From: Strigamia acuminata
Taxonomy: Eukaryota > Arthropoda > Chilopoda > Geophilomorpha > Linotaeniidae
Length of the DNA: 64,000 nucleotides
Assembly (NCBI GenBank): GCA_949358305.1
Contig: OX442319.1
Span: 4,526,001-4,590,000 of the forward strand
Reading direction: 5' to 3'
Position numbers and translations under genes: made by a program. Below the pieces are notes generated by a model. That model was not told where the DNA came from, did no database searches, and saw only the letters and a program-made list of their open reading frames with translations. How positions within the stretch are numbered: position 1 is the stretch's first letter; every line of letters begins with the position of its first letter. Below, piece after piece: positions 33,770 through 43,698 of this stretch.

Positions 33770-35480
33770 TATATGGGTCGGTCTCCTTGGAGCAAGTTTC
33801 ACTAACATGCCTGTTCCTGGCACTTTTTTGTGTAATTTTTTATTCAGATATTTGGTGTTTACCTTCTGCATTCCTTTTTAGAGTACTTAAATGCACCTTG
33901 ATCAAATTATCGCAAAAAATCTCCAAAAATTAAACGTCTCTATTAATAGGAAAAAGTTATATACCAGTAGTGCACTAACCCATAAAAAATGTCACCACAA
34001 ATAACAAAACCAATAAACCTGAATCCCTGAATACTTTATTTTCCTACTGCATTATAAATGTCATAATGTACTGTATTCCCTCTTTCCCGTTCGAGAAAAC
34101 CAGCGAGAACTCAGAAGGATTAAACAGAAAAAGGGGTGGTCACTGTGCCAATATCAGCAAAAGCATCTGACCACTCAAAAGAAACATAAGTGGTTCTTGT
34201 TGTCATTAGAAAGTACTTTAATGTCAAGCAACATGCACGCTCTCAGCCTGCGTGTGTGCTTTTGTCTTGTGACCACTTGATTTTTTTCTCCCGTGTAGTT
34301 TAATTGGTTTGTCTGCTCATGCGATTGATTTCACTTACTTTCCCCATCAAATGTGTACAACATCAACAAAATACCAACAAAAAAAAATTTTTTTCTCCAA
34401 AATTTGTATTTAAAAATTCAAAATTTAAAATTTAAAGTTCCAAAACGGACTTGGTTCGCGTTCATCGTTATTTCTAACCGCTCTCGCGCCATTCCTATCT
34501 TTTTATTCGCCCAGTGACATTCAACGCCCCTTTGAGCATATGAATCATCTGGAATTATCGACTCATTTCATTATAACATACATCAATAAACAGGAATCAA
34601 ATCCATTTTATTTCTGCACACGGAATTCGAAGTTTTCTAGTGAAGGTCACCCATTTCAAGAGCCTTCGCGAACCTGCGCATGTGCGACTATTCACCGCGC
34701 ATAATTTGTTACAATTTAAAACGTAAAAGTCTAACATCGTTACAAATTCCAATCCAAAATTTTTTTAATAAAAAAAAAAATTTCTGTTTTTATGTTTTAC
34801 AAATTTTGCCTCGATCACTTAAGTCCAAACAATAGCGAGAAAATGAAAGAAGAAAAACCGACTAAACCAGACAATAAGCGGTCAAGGAATGGCGATTTCC
34901 TGTTCTTAATTAATATAAACAAAAAAAATAAAAATAAAAAAAAAAACCTCCATTTAAACGAGTATCATTTTTTCCTCATCCCATCCCCCATAATTCCACC
35001 CAATTTGTGTTTTACCGCTCACTGATAATCATCCCTTGTTCCCGTCACACACTCCCCTAGTTTGCCCTCTGCGCAACTCGGGGTGAGGAGTAATGGGTAA
35101 TCCCGCTGACTGCGTCCTTTATTCTTTGCACAAGGTTGTAATTGATGGTCGCAGACGCTGATTGCCTTAGGCAGGAATCCAATTGGGAGTGATCGACCCA
35201 ACTCTTGTGTGGCGTTCAACCGGGGTGCGCAACGTTGATTACTTCCCGATAAGTCGCTTCAAACTCCGCCCGCTTTCTTCCCGCGGTGTCAAAAAATCTT
35301 TCACGTCATTTCAAAACTAGTTCGAGGTTCGGGCTTTGTCTCGAGTGACTTGAGCGAGACATCACGTGATGGCCGACGGGTGGGGGCGCGGTGCAACGTG
35401 GTGAAGCAGCTGTTCTTCTCATTGGTCGTTTACCGCGCTTCTTAAGGCGCTGGAGCAAACGCCGCACGCGTTTCCCATCA
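33770..35480. other. AT-rich spacer before phospholipase gene
   Basis: No supported gene. A short Lys-rich frame (34792-35025) is low-complexity. The last ~200 bases are GC-richer and probably hold the promoter and 5' UTR of the phospholipase gene; no TATA box stands out. Confidence 0.4.
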
Positions 35481-35489
35481 CTCAGTGCC

Positions 35490-36627
35490 ATGAGACAAGT
35501 CGCTTTGATCGTGTTTTGGCTTTGTGCAGTCTGTGCGCTCGCGGTTCCGCCGAATCTCGTCGCGCAACGCGTGCTCAACGACGGCGAAGTGGAGAAACGC
35601 ATTTTTCGGGACGGAACGTTCGCGTTTGAGACTGCGGTTCCCGGACACGGCTCGACGGCCCAGTTGCGGCTGTGGCAAGTGAGCAATGGTCGGCAGTTCG
35701 TCCAAACTATACTGGACTCGCGGGACAGGATTGTGGACTGTGAATTTTCGGCCGATAAAGAAGAAATCGAGCGATTTATCGAGAGTTTTGACGGGGTTGT
35801 GAGTCGGGCGCGTGTGCTGGTTGAAGACGGAACGGCGCTCGAACTTGAGCGTGGGATGAATCAGACGATACGATTGACCAGTGAGGTGGACGATGAGAGT
35901 TTGCTCGATGTGAAGACGCTTCGTGATGAGTGTAAAGTTAAACATTTGACGGTGAAAGCGAGGATGGGGAAGGCGAAGAAGAGGAATAAGAGAGATGTTT
36001 TGATTTATCCGGGGACGAATTGGTGCGGGGTCGGGGCGACGACGGAGAGGTACAACGAGCTGGGGTTTAATGCTGCTGCGGATAGGTGTTGTCGGCAACA
36101 TGATTTTTGCTCGCATACGATCGAAGGGTTCAGTTCCAAGTATAATATTTTCAACTATAGGCTTCATACGATATCGCATTGCGACTGCGATGAAAGGTAA
36201 ATGAGATGGAATTAAAATCAGGTGATTTTGTCAGGTGATTGCGTGTTTTTTCCCATGTGACGTCGGAGTTTTGACCTTGATTTTAAAAGAGTGAGGAAAA
36301 AAGAGGAAGGAAAGACGTAGATTTTAAATTCAAACGTTTATTCTTTAAGTTTTTTTTTTTTTTTTAAATGTGGATTTTATTTACAAGTAAATTATAATTA
36401 ATTATTTTTTTTTTTTTTTTTTTTTTAAATTTAGATTTCGTACGTGTTTGAAGATGGTGAATAATGCTGCGTCGAATATGGTTGGGAAATTGTTCTTCAA
36501 CGTGGTTCAAATGCGTTGTTTTGTGCTGAAAGCTGAGAAAAGTTGCGCGCGGCGCTCGTGGTGGGGGAAATGTGTGAAGTACGAGATGCAAAAAACGGCG
36601 CATTTAAGGGATGCGCTTTCGTATTAA
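35490..36627 (+). CDS. Group III secreted phospholipase A2
   Basis: Two exons: 35490-36196 and 36435-36627, with a GTAAAT...ATTTAG intron in phase 2; the total of 900 nt gives 299 residues. The ATG at 35490 begins a clear signal peptide (MRQVALIVFWLCAVCALA). A ~145-residue propeptide ends in a basic site (KKRNKR, to 168). The catalytic domain follows: calcium loop YPGTNWCGVG (173-182), active site CCRQHDFC with His204 and Asp205, and HCDCDE (230-235). Exon 2 supplies FRTCLKM and the remaining cysteines. This is the bee-venom/group III fold, which hydrolyses the sn-2 ester of phospholipids outside the cell or in the secretory pathway. In arthropods such enzymes serve digestion, immunity or venom; which one cannot be told. 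All key residues are present. A broken copy of exon 2 is at 42768. Confidence 0.93.
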
Positions 36628-36893
36628 TTATTTCCGCCATCAATCAAACTGACTCATTGGGATGATGTTTTCAAATTTAATGTACATTTAATTGTAGTTA
36701 TTATAACTATTATTATCATTATTAATATTATACAGACATGGACAATTATTAACAGTCATTTAATGTTATCTGTAAATATGTAATAGATTATTATTATTAT
36801 TATTATTATTATTAAAATTTTTTATTATATTATTATTAAAGTTAAGTTTTGGTTTAGTAAATAGATTTTCTTTTATTTCGCAAGATTCTGCAA

Positions 36894-37351
36894 GGGGCCG
36901 TCCATAAATTACGTAACGCTGATTTTTCGATTTTTAGACCCTCTCCCCCCCCCCCCCCCCTGTAACAAGGTCGTAACAAATCCCCAAACCCCCCTAGAAT
37001 ATTACGTAACAAAACTTACCACCCCCCCCCCAAAAAAAAAAATTTTTGATACAAGCTTATAATACAAAATTTTACAAAAATTTAAAATTTTTTACAAAAA
37101 TTTCAACAAAATTTCAAAAATCGAAAAAAAAACTTTCAAAAATGTAAAAAAATTATGGAAAAATTTAAAATTTTTGTACAAAAATTTAAAATTCACAATA
37201 AAAATAAATTGAAACAATAAAAGTAAAATTTTCACTTTTTGTTACGTAACATTTTTAAGAACCCCCCCCCCCCCTCCCCATCGTAACAACCCATAACAAA
37301 ATTTGAAACCCCCTCCCCCCTCCAGGCGTTACGTAATTTATAGACGGCCCC
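36894..37351. mobile_element. 458-bp MITE with 26-bp terminal inverted repeats
   Basis: Ends GGGGCCGTCCATAAATTACG and the inverse, 25 of 26 bases matching. A CAA duplication flanks it (36891-36893 and 37352-37354). The interior is AT-rich with C runs and no frame. The duplicated locus near 43180 has the uninterrupted site (TTCTGCAACACTATACT), confirming the insertion boundaries. Confidence 0.9.
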
Positions 37352-37539
37352 CAACACTACTTGACATTGCATCGTTTCTAAAAAGGTACAGTATGTAATT
37401 AATTATAAACATTAACACAAATCCAGAGAAATAATTTCTCAGAAACTGTTTATTGTCCAAATAATGTTTTTTGCTCGGATTCCTCAGCATCCGGTTCTTG
37501 CCTTTTATTTTTAACTCCTCAATAAACTCGTGTGCTGCG

Positions 37540-37985
37540 ATTGGTCGTGCTGCACGTGGGAGGTTTGAACACGCAGTTTCCCAACTCGGCGTCTACGTTG
37601 ATCACGTGCGTGTGACTGCGTGTGGTGCGTGTGCTGGAACCAGTGCGTGATGCAGTACACGCTGGAGACCGAGGTGGTGGCGACGCACGACATGGCGCTG
37701 TCGAGCGGTGCGATTGTAGGGAGGATAGTAAACACGAGGGGGGATGGATCGCTTTAGACTGCATGAGGGACGAGTGGTTGGCCGTAGCGCTTCCGGACGG
37801 CATCGGACAGCTGGGGGAGTCGTGGAGGGTGTGCGGGATGGGAAGGAGTTCCGTGTTTGTTTTTCATCGATAATAATAGTTTGTTATGGGAGTTTTATCT
37901 GAAAATGGGCTTCTGGAAGCGGGTTTCGGACCGTGTGAAATATGTGGAAGATTTGGTGGCGATTGTGGCTCGGATGTGAATAAAA
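37540..37985 (+). pseudogene. Broken copy of a tectonin-like 3' exon
   Basis: Nucleotide-level duplicate of the open frame at 43285-43698 (shared GACTGCATGAGGG, GTTGGCCGTAGCGCTTCC, CATCGATAATAATAG), but no reading frame crosses it: small indels and stops occur after GTGCGTGTGA and around 37713. It ends with the same stop/AATAAA overlap. Probably a pseudogene from the segmental duplication. Confidence 0.5.
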
Positions 37986-38213
37986 TTGATGTTTTATGTG
38001 CTTGAATGTTTTCATTCGTGGTATTTGATTTTTAAGCTGAAAAGTGGAATTTACATGCTCAAAAATGCTATGTACATGCTCAAAAATGCAATTTACATGC
38101 TCAAAAATGCAATTATTAGCTGCCATTTTCGGTCTAAAATTTGCATTATTTAATCTCCAATTCATTTTCATCCATAAAAATACATTTTCTTTAATCCAAG
38201 ATATTATTAAACT

Positions 38214-38382
38214 GATCCTACAGGGAGGATGGTCGTGGCTAAGTCCCTAAGAGTGGCTGCACTGCAGTCCTCTAGTACCTCAGCTTCTCTTGGACCGTGC
38301 TGAATGGACCACGGTGTAAATTAAGTGTTCCGAGCACGTGGCCAGCAGTTGGTCAAGGGTGGGAGCCCTGTTGAAGCCTACT
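38214..38382. repeat. Conserved noncoding block upstream of gene B
   Basis: Counterpart of the block at 32509-32665, slightly longer (extra CCTAAGAGTGGCTGCACTGC). Just upstream, 38045-38112 has three tandem copies of TTACATGCTCAAAAATGC. Confidence 0.7.
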
Positions 38383-38638
38383 TTTATACGTGAAACGTCA
38401 TTTATACACTATATTTGCACTTTTTTTTTATTAAATATGTCGTTTTGACTTATAAAATTGTGTAAAACCATGAAAACCTTTCGAATGAAAATGAAAATGC
38501 AACCAAAACCTTGCAAAATAATGAACATGTGGAGCAGGAATAAAGTACTATTGAATATTGAATCACCATTTTAACTACTTCCGCGTATTTCATTTTGCGT
38601 CACCAAATTCAATACAAGTTGTTTACAGACACGACGTG

Positions 38639-38646
38639 TATAAAAG
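38639..38646 (+). promoter_or_regulatory. TATA box of micro-exon gene B
   Basis: TATAAAAG in the block GACGTGTATAAAAGCCCAAA, 47 bases before the ATG. Identical in position to genes A and C. Confidence 0.8.
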
Positions 38647-38693
38647 CCCAAATTCTGTCCTGAGTTTGACATCGTCTCTTGACAAACCTAAAA

Positions 38694-41600
38694 ATGTTTT
38701 TCATAACCATTGCCCACGTTTTTGTCATATCTATTGCTGTAGATCAATGTTTTGCTCTGCCGAGTCGAATTTCTGAATCTCTTCCAGCAGCAGAAAGAGA
38801 TACACGAGCAGCAGATGATGGTGAATTTGACATGCCACCAATTAATGTGAGTATTAATGTAGTTGAATTTAAATAACGATAGTTGTTTTCCCGTTCTTGC
38901 AAGTGCTTAATGCCACTATATTTTACTGATTAGCCTTTTGATGCTGGTTCCCCGCAGAACATACTGAAGGTGAGTACCGTGTAAAAATGTTGTGATTAGT
39001 GACATTTGCTCCCGTTCTTGCAAATGCTTAATACCGCCATATTTTTCTGATTAGAGAATTAATGATTTACTGCCGTTCCTTTTCCAACTTTTAAAACAGG
39101 TGAGTTCCGTATTAATGTTGTGATTAGAGACATTTGCTCCCGTTCTTGCAAATGCTTAATGCCGCCAAATCTTTCTGATTAAAGAATTGATGATTTACTG
39201 CCGTTCCTTTCCCAACTTTTAGGACAGGTGAGTTCCGTATTAATGTTGTGATTAGAGACATTTGCTCCCGTTCTTGCAAATGCTTAATGCCGCCATATTT
39301 TACTGATTAGCAAACTTCTGGTGTTCCGCTGTTGCTTGGCAACCCCTCAAATGTGAGTACCGTATTAATGTTGTGAATAGTGACATTTGCTCCCGTTCTT
39401 GCAAATGCTTAATAATGTGTTTCTTGGTTTGATATTGTTGATTACAAAGTGGATTATTACGGAGTCGTGAATAAAGCAGACATCTTGGTAAGTAGAATTA
39501 ACATAAGACATTTATTTGCATGTTTTTACACAGGTGGCGCTGACAGTTGACCTGCGTCACAAATTAACATATTGAAAGATGGAGTGCGGACACTCCAGTA
39601 CCCCCTTAATTGGGATCCAAAAGGGAGCAATTTACAAAATAAAATATTAAAACATTGAATTTAAATGTAAATAAGGAATAAAATAACATACAATTACAAA
39701 GTTGAATTGGCACATTAATTTGATGGGAAACCATAAAATTCCGTCGGTTTCTTGTTGCGAACAGGTCGGGGACTGCTTACGGAATTCGGAGGCGGTCCGG
39801 GCGGTGACACAGGAGCAACGAGCGGCGGAGAAGGCAGCGGCGGTGTCGACGGTTTTGCCGGTGAGGTTGCAGCCCGAGTTGCGGTTACAGCTGGAGGAAC
39901 TGGGTGAGCAAGTGTCGGGGAAGCAATTGCACTCTGTGGGCTCACAAACGGACCAATGTGCCAATCATCCCCCTTAATTGGAAGTGGCGTTCCAATTAAT
40001 AAGTCGTTTTGCAATTGGTCGGTGTGTCGTGACCAAATGACGGCGGAGGTCTCGCGCAACGAACGAAATGAGACCAAGAATTGGTCCACGGAATCTGCCA
40101 AAGAGAGTTGAAATTTGGTTAATTTCTCCATTTCGTCATGGAAAAAGTTGCGGTGCTGCAACAATAACGTGTGGAACGGGTCGAGCGCGTCAGTGTTTGC
40201 CAAGCCGTGCGTGGAAGCCAGCGCCGTCGCTGCAGCATCAACAATCAAGTTTGGAGTAGACTCGTTCAGCGGGGAAGCTTCTACATCCAGTCTGGGGGCG
40301 GTGAATTCAGCAGTCGTGTTTGTTGGTGGTCGAGTGCGCTTTCGAGCGGCGCGTCTGCGTGCGGACTTTGAGGTGGACTTGGCAGTGGTCGAATTCACGC
40401 CAGCACCCATCAAAATTCCAGCAGGGGACAACAAATTGAAGGCGTCCAACCAATTGCGACCCATGACTGGAACTGACCCAGTCGCAGCAACACAGAGCGG
40501 TAGGACGTATTTGCGGCGATCGTGCTGCACCGGCACGTGGCAAACTCCGTCCATCGGCAGGACGTGTCCGTCGTAAGTGGACATCTGCGAATCGAGTGGC
40601 TGCAACTGAAATTGAGAAAAATTTTGGTTAAACATCTCGCGACAGATGGTTGTCGCTTCAGCGCCCGTGTCGATCTGCATGAGTAGCAATATGTCCGCTA
40701 CTCGCATCTCCCGAACCAACGGTTTGGTCGGTTTGATGCTAATCGAATTCATCGCTTTTCCGGCCTGTCGAGGTGTCGTACGAATCGAGTAGAAGGTGAG
40801 CTTCCGAGGCGCTGGAATTACAGCGTGGTGGGGAGCAGTTGCAGCGGTTGACATGCAGGCCGATTGTGTGTGCCCGACGAGGCCACAGCCCTGGCACTTG
40901 GTGCGACGATGTTCGCAATCGTCTCTGCGGTGTCCAGTCTGTCCGCACGATCTGCATTTTCCATTGACATGACGTGGCTGGTGACCGGTGCCGTTGCACG
41001 ATTTGCACTTGGTGGTATCGTGCTGTTGCAATGGCTGGTCTTGTTGTTGATCGGTGGTGCCCCTCGAGGAGCGTTTGCCACCTTCGTGCGAGTTCGCATT
41101 GGATCGTGAGGAGTTTCCGCCGTTCTGAAGTTGGTGCACCGACTGCTGGGTGTCGAGAAAACTGGAAACGTCCGCTCCGGCGATCTCGGCGGAGATGGCT
41201 GCCCCGAGAGCCAATGCAAAAGTAAGATCTTTTTGCGTGTAGAGCGTCTCTTGGACGTGACGCATGTTAAGACCAATGACGAACTGGTTCCGCATCTCGT
41301 TGTCTTGCGAATCACCAAAGTCGCAATATTTCGTCAGCGAGTGCAAAGCGGACGCAAAATCGCTCACCGACTCGCCCTTATTGCGTTTACGAGCACGAAA
41401 GCGCACGATTTCACCCTGCTTGACCGGCTTTGGCTTTTGATTTTTCACCATTAAGTCGGTTAGTTGCTTGAATGTCAATTCCGTCGGCTTTTTAGGTCGG
41501 GCCAGATCCACAAATTTGGCAAAAGTTGCCATTCCCACGCAGGCCAAAAGCGTATTTACTTTTTCTGCGTCCGCGACGATTTTGTTGCATGAGAAGACGC

Positions 41601-42217
41601 ATTCCATCTGGAGGATGTAGGTTTCCCAATCGTCGAGCGGGTTGTATTTTTCCGGAGCCGCAACCAAAGGCATATTTGAACGATGGAATTGATGAATTTA
41701 AGGCAAAACTTACAGGTGAAAATTCGGGCCTAACGGTCAACGCGTGGTCACGAGCGTACGGTCAGTGGCAAAAATCTCATCAAAACGACAAGAAAACACA
41801 CAAAAGTTCAATAGTAGTTGATGGTTCGATTATCCTCATCCCTCGTCGCCAATAATGTGTTTCTTGGTTTGATATTGTTGATTACAAAGTGGATTATTAC
41901 GGAGTCGTGAATAAAGCAGACATCTTGGTAAGTAGAATTAACATAAGACATTTATTTGCATGTTTTTACACAGGTGGCGCTGACAGTTGACCTGCGTCAC
42001 AAATTAACATATTGAAAGATGGAGTGCGGACACTCCACTTAATGCCGCCATATTTTACTGATTAGGTTGCTTCTGGTGTTATGCCGTTGCTTGGCATCCC
42101 CTTAAATGTGAGTAGTACCATATTAATGTTGTGGATAGTGATATTTGTTCACGTTCTTGCAAGTGCTTAATGCCACCATATTTTTCTGATTAGCTTTCCG
42201 ATTTACTGAATGGCTAA
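38694..42217 (+). CDS. Micro-exon secreted peptide gene B (seven exons)
   Basis: Exons, all phase 0: 38694-38846 (51 codons, signal peptide MFFITIAHVFVISIAVDQCF), 38934-38969 (12), 39055-39099 (15), 39183-39227 (15), 39311-39352 (14), 42066-42107 (14), 42194-42217 (7 codons plus TAA); 128 residues if all are used. The small exons encode similar peptides: RINDLLPFLFQLLKQ and RIDDLLPFLSQLLGQ, then QTSGVPLLLGNPSN and VASGVMPLLGIPLN, so they arose by exon duplication. Short introns are ~85-90 bases, start GTGAGT, end CTGATTAG, and share CCCGTTCTTGCAAATGCTTAATGCCGCC. The exon-4 acceptor has changed to CTGATTAA, so that exon is probably skipped (frame kept). Intron 5 holds a 2.6-kb retroelement. 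Family unknown; short amphipathic secreted peptides are suggested. Confidence 0.8.
39413..42037 (-). mobile_element. Non-autonomous gag-protease LTR retrotransposon
   Basis: Inserted in intron 5 of gene B, in reverse orientation, with a CTTAA target duplication (39408-39412 and 42038-42042). The 185-bp LTRs (39413-39597 and 41853-42037) look identical, so insertion is recent. On the minus strand a primer-site-like TGGCGACGAGGGATGAGG starts one base after the 5' LTR, and a purine tract (AAGGGGGTAC) precedes the 3' LTR. One coding frame lies inside; there is no reverse transcriptase, RNase H or integrase, so it must use enzymes from another element. Confidence 0.88.
39715..41673 (-). CDS. Gag-protease protein of the LTR element
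   Basis: 652 residues from ATG 41673. The N-terminal ~170 residues resemble Ty3-type Gag (FRARKRNKGESVSDFASALH, a retrotransposon capsid-like segment). Then come cysteine motifs at about 220-275 (CRSCGQTGHRRDDC and CQGCGLVGHTQSAC are CCHC knuckles, preceded by a CKSC...C finger). An aspartic protease follows (MQIDTGAEATTI, about 335). After the protease the protein does not enter RT; instead ~250 residues rich in Pro/Ser end in RPVRNKKPTEFYGF, the type of tail usually found after integrase. That arrangement suggests internal deletion of RT-RNase H-integrase with the ends joined in frame (inference). Confidence 0.85.
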   Translation of the reverse strand: MPLVAAPEKYNPLDDWETYILQMECVFSCNKIVADAEKVNTLLACVGMATFAKFVDLARPKKPTELTFKQLTDLMVKNQKPKPVKQGEIVRFRARKRNKGESVSDFASALHSLTKYCDFGDSQDNEMRNQFVIGLNMRHVQETLYTQKDLTFALALGAAISAEIAGADVSSFLDTQQSVHQLQNGGNSSRSNANSHEGGKRSSRGTTDQQQDQPLQQHDTTKCKSCNGTGHQPRHVNGKCRSCGQTGHRRDDCEHRRTKCQGCGLVGHTQSACMSTAATAPHHAVIPAPRKLTFYSIRTTPRQAGKAMNSISIKPTKPLVREMRVADILLLMQIDTGAEATTICREMFNQNFSQFQLQPLDSQMSTYDGHVLPMDGVCHVPVQHDRRKYVLPLCVAATGSVPVMGRNWLDAFNLLSPAGILMGAGVNSTTAKSTSKSARRRAARKRTRPPTNTTAEFTAPRLDVEASPLNESTPNLIVDAAATALASTHGLANTDALDPFHTLLLQHRNFFHDEMEKLTKFQLSLADSVDQFLVSFRSLRETSAVIWSRHTDQLQNDLLIGTPLPIKGDDWHIGPFVSPQSAIASPTLAHPVPPAVTATRAATSPAKPSTPPLPSPPLVAPVSPPGPPPNSVSSPRPVRNKKPTEFYGFPSN

Positions 42218-42352
42218 CGTATACTGACGTTTCGGCACTCGGACTTTGCGTTGTATTTAAGGCAACTTAATTAGATGAATTAAAATTTGAAAGTATTAAG
42301 CTATTTTTTATTTGTTTTTAACACACAACAAAACACAATCGCGATGGGAATC

Positions 42353-42660
42353 TCAGTGCATGTGTTTTGGTTTAAACGCGCAATTATGAGATTCCCTACG
42401 AAACTTAGCAACATTTTGCGACACAATTCCTGCACGATATAGTTTGGTCAAACTCGGATGTTTACTCAATTTGTTACATAAAATATCTGGCAAACTTGGT
42501 CCCCAAATAACAATGACACTTTCAATTTTATTCGACACAGACACATCACTTTCTCCGATTTCTATGACATCATCTTCCACTTTTTGAACTATAACCTTAG
42601 AATGATCTTCCCAAACCACAAGTTTATCCAACCAAGCACCCACAAAACCGGTATCAATTT
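42353..42660 (-). pseudogene. Inverted fragment of the RhoGAP-associated 3' exon
   Basis: A 96-codon frame beginning TGFVGAWLDKLVVWEDHSK-like on the minus strand. The first ~25 residues match the end of the plus-strand frame at 29926-30250, where a Tc1-like element cut it off. So this copy shows how that exon continued (IGESDVSVSNKIESV, LPDILCNKLSKHPSLTKLY) to its stop. Similarity stops at the shared AAATTGATAC border, so it is a fragment. It sits just downstream of gene B in opposite orientation. Confidence 0.5.
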
Positions 42661-42767
42661 AAAGGTTTATTAGAGGATTAAAAATACATTTCTTTAATCC
42701 AACGTATTATTCTCCAAGTAACTCAACAACTCCGATATGTTCTATTAAACGCCGAGTGCACTAATCT

Positions 42768-42906
42768 AATTGTTCTTCAACGTGGTTCAAATGCGTTGTT
42801 TCGTGCTGTAAGCTGAGAAAAGTTGCGCGCGGTTCTCCTGGTGGCGAAAATGTGTGAAGTACGAGATGCAAAAAACTACGCATTTAAGGGATGCGCTTTC
42901 TTATTA
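42768..42906 (+). pseudogene. Broken copy of phospholipase A2 exon 2
   Basis: Nearly identical to 36489-36627 (the C-terminal coding part of the phospholipase gene and its stop), but lacking the first part of the exon and carrying an in-frame TAA at 42809-42811 where the gene has AAA. No catalytic exon accompanies it. Part of the segmental duplication. Confidence 0.85.
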
Positions 42907-43071
42907 ATTATTTCCGCCATCAATCAAACTGACTCATTGGGATGATGTTTGCAAATTTAATGTACATTTAATTGTAGTTATTATAACTATTATTATCATT
43001 ATTAATACTATACAGACATGGACAATTACCACAGTCATTTAATGTTATCTGTAAATATGTAATAAATTAAT

Positions 43072-43102
<31 letters not shown>

Positions 43103-43284
43103 AAAATTATTATTACATTATTATTAAAGTTAAGTTTTGGTTTAGTAAAAAGATTTTTGTTTATTTCACTAAATTCTGCAACACTATACTTGTCATTTCA
43201 TGGTTTCTAAAAAGATATGTAATTAATTATAAACATTAACATAAACCAGAGAAATAATTTCTCAGAAACTGGGAGGTTTTGAAC

Positions 43285-43698
43285 ATGCAGTTTCCCAACT
43301 CGGCGTCCAAGTTGGTCACACGCTGCGAGTGCGTGTGCTGGAACCAGTGCGTGATGCAGTTCGTGCGGGAAGCCAAGGTGGTGGCGACGCACGACATAAC
43401 GCTGTCGAGCGGTACGATTTACTTCTGTAGGGAGGATAGTAAACACGAGGGGTGGGGGACCGCGTTGGACTGCATGAGGGTCGAGTGGTTGGCCGTAGCG
43501 CTTCCGGACGGCATCGGACAGCTGGGGGAGTCGTGGAGGGTTTGCGGGATGGGGAAGGAGTTGCCGTGTTTGTTTTTCATCGATAATAATAGCTTGTTGT
43601 GGGAGTTCTATCCGAAAATGGGGTTCTGGAAGCGGGTTTCGGACCACGTGAAATTTGTGGAGGATATTTGGTGGCGATTGTGGCTCAGATGTGAATAA
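43285..43698 (+). CDS. Cys/Trp-rich 3' exon, possibly tectonin-like, partial
   Basis: An open frame of about 135 codons ending at TGA, with AATAAA overlapping the stop, so it looks like a terminal coding exon. No convincing start: the ATG at 43285 follows sequence shared with the broken copy at 37540. Residues alternate beta-strand-like segments with Trp and Gly (GTIYFCREDSK, VEWLAVALPDG, GESWRVCGMG, NSLLWEFYPKMGFWKRVSD). That recalls tectonin beta-propeller repeats such as TECPR1 (GKVWYRE...SW pattern), but this is only suggestive. The upstream exons are not in the window, so this is a gene fragment, intact in frame while its duplicate is broken. Confidence 0.35.
   Translation: MQFPNSASKLVTRCECVCWNQCVMQFVREAKVVATHDITLSSGTIYFCREDSKHEGWGTALDCMRVEWLAVALPDGIGQLGESWRVCGMGKELPCLFFIDNNSLLWEFYPKMGFWKRVSDHVKFVEDIWWRLWLRCE

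Noticed and set aside
35478..36179. 233-codon minus-strand frame opposite the phospholipase
   Set aside because: The plus strand encodes a complete phospholipase with all catalytic residues; the antisense frame is a shadow.
39181..39184. Use of the AAAG at 39181-39184 as exon-4 acceptor of gene B
   Set aside because: It would remove two bases of the exon and shift the frame for all later exons; exon skipping is more economical.
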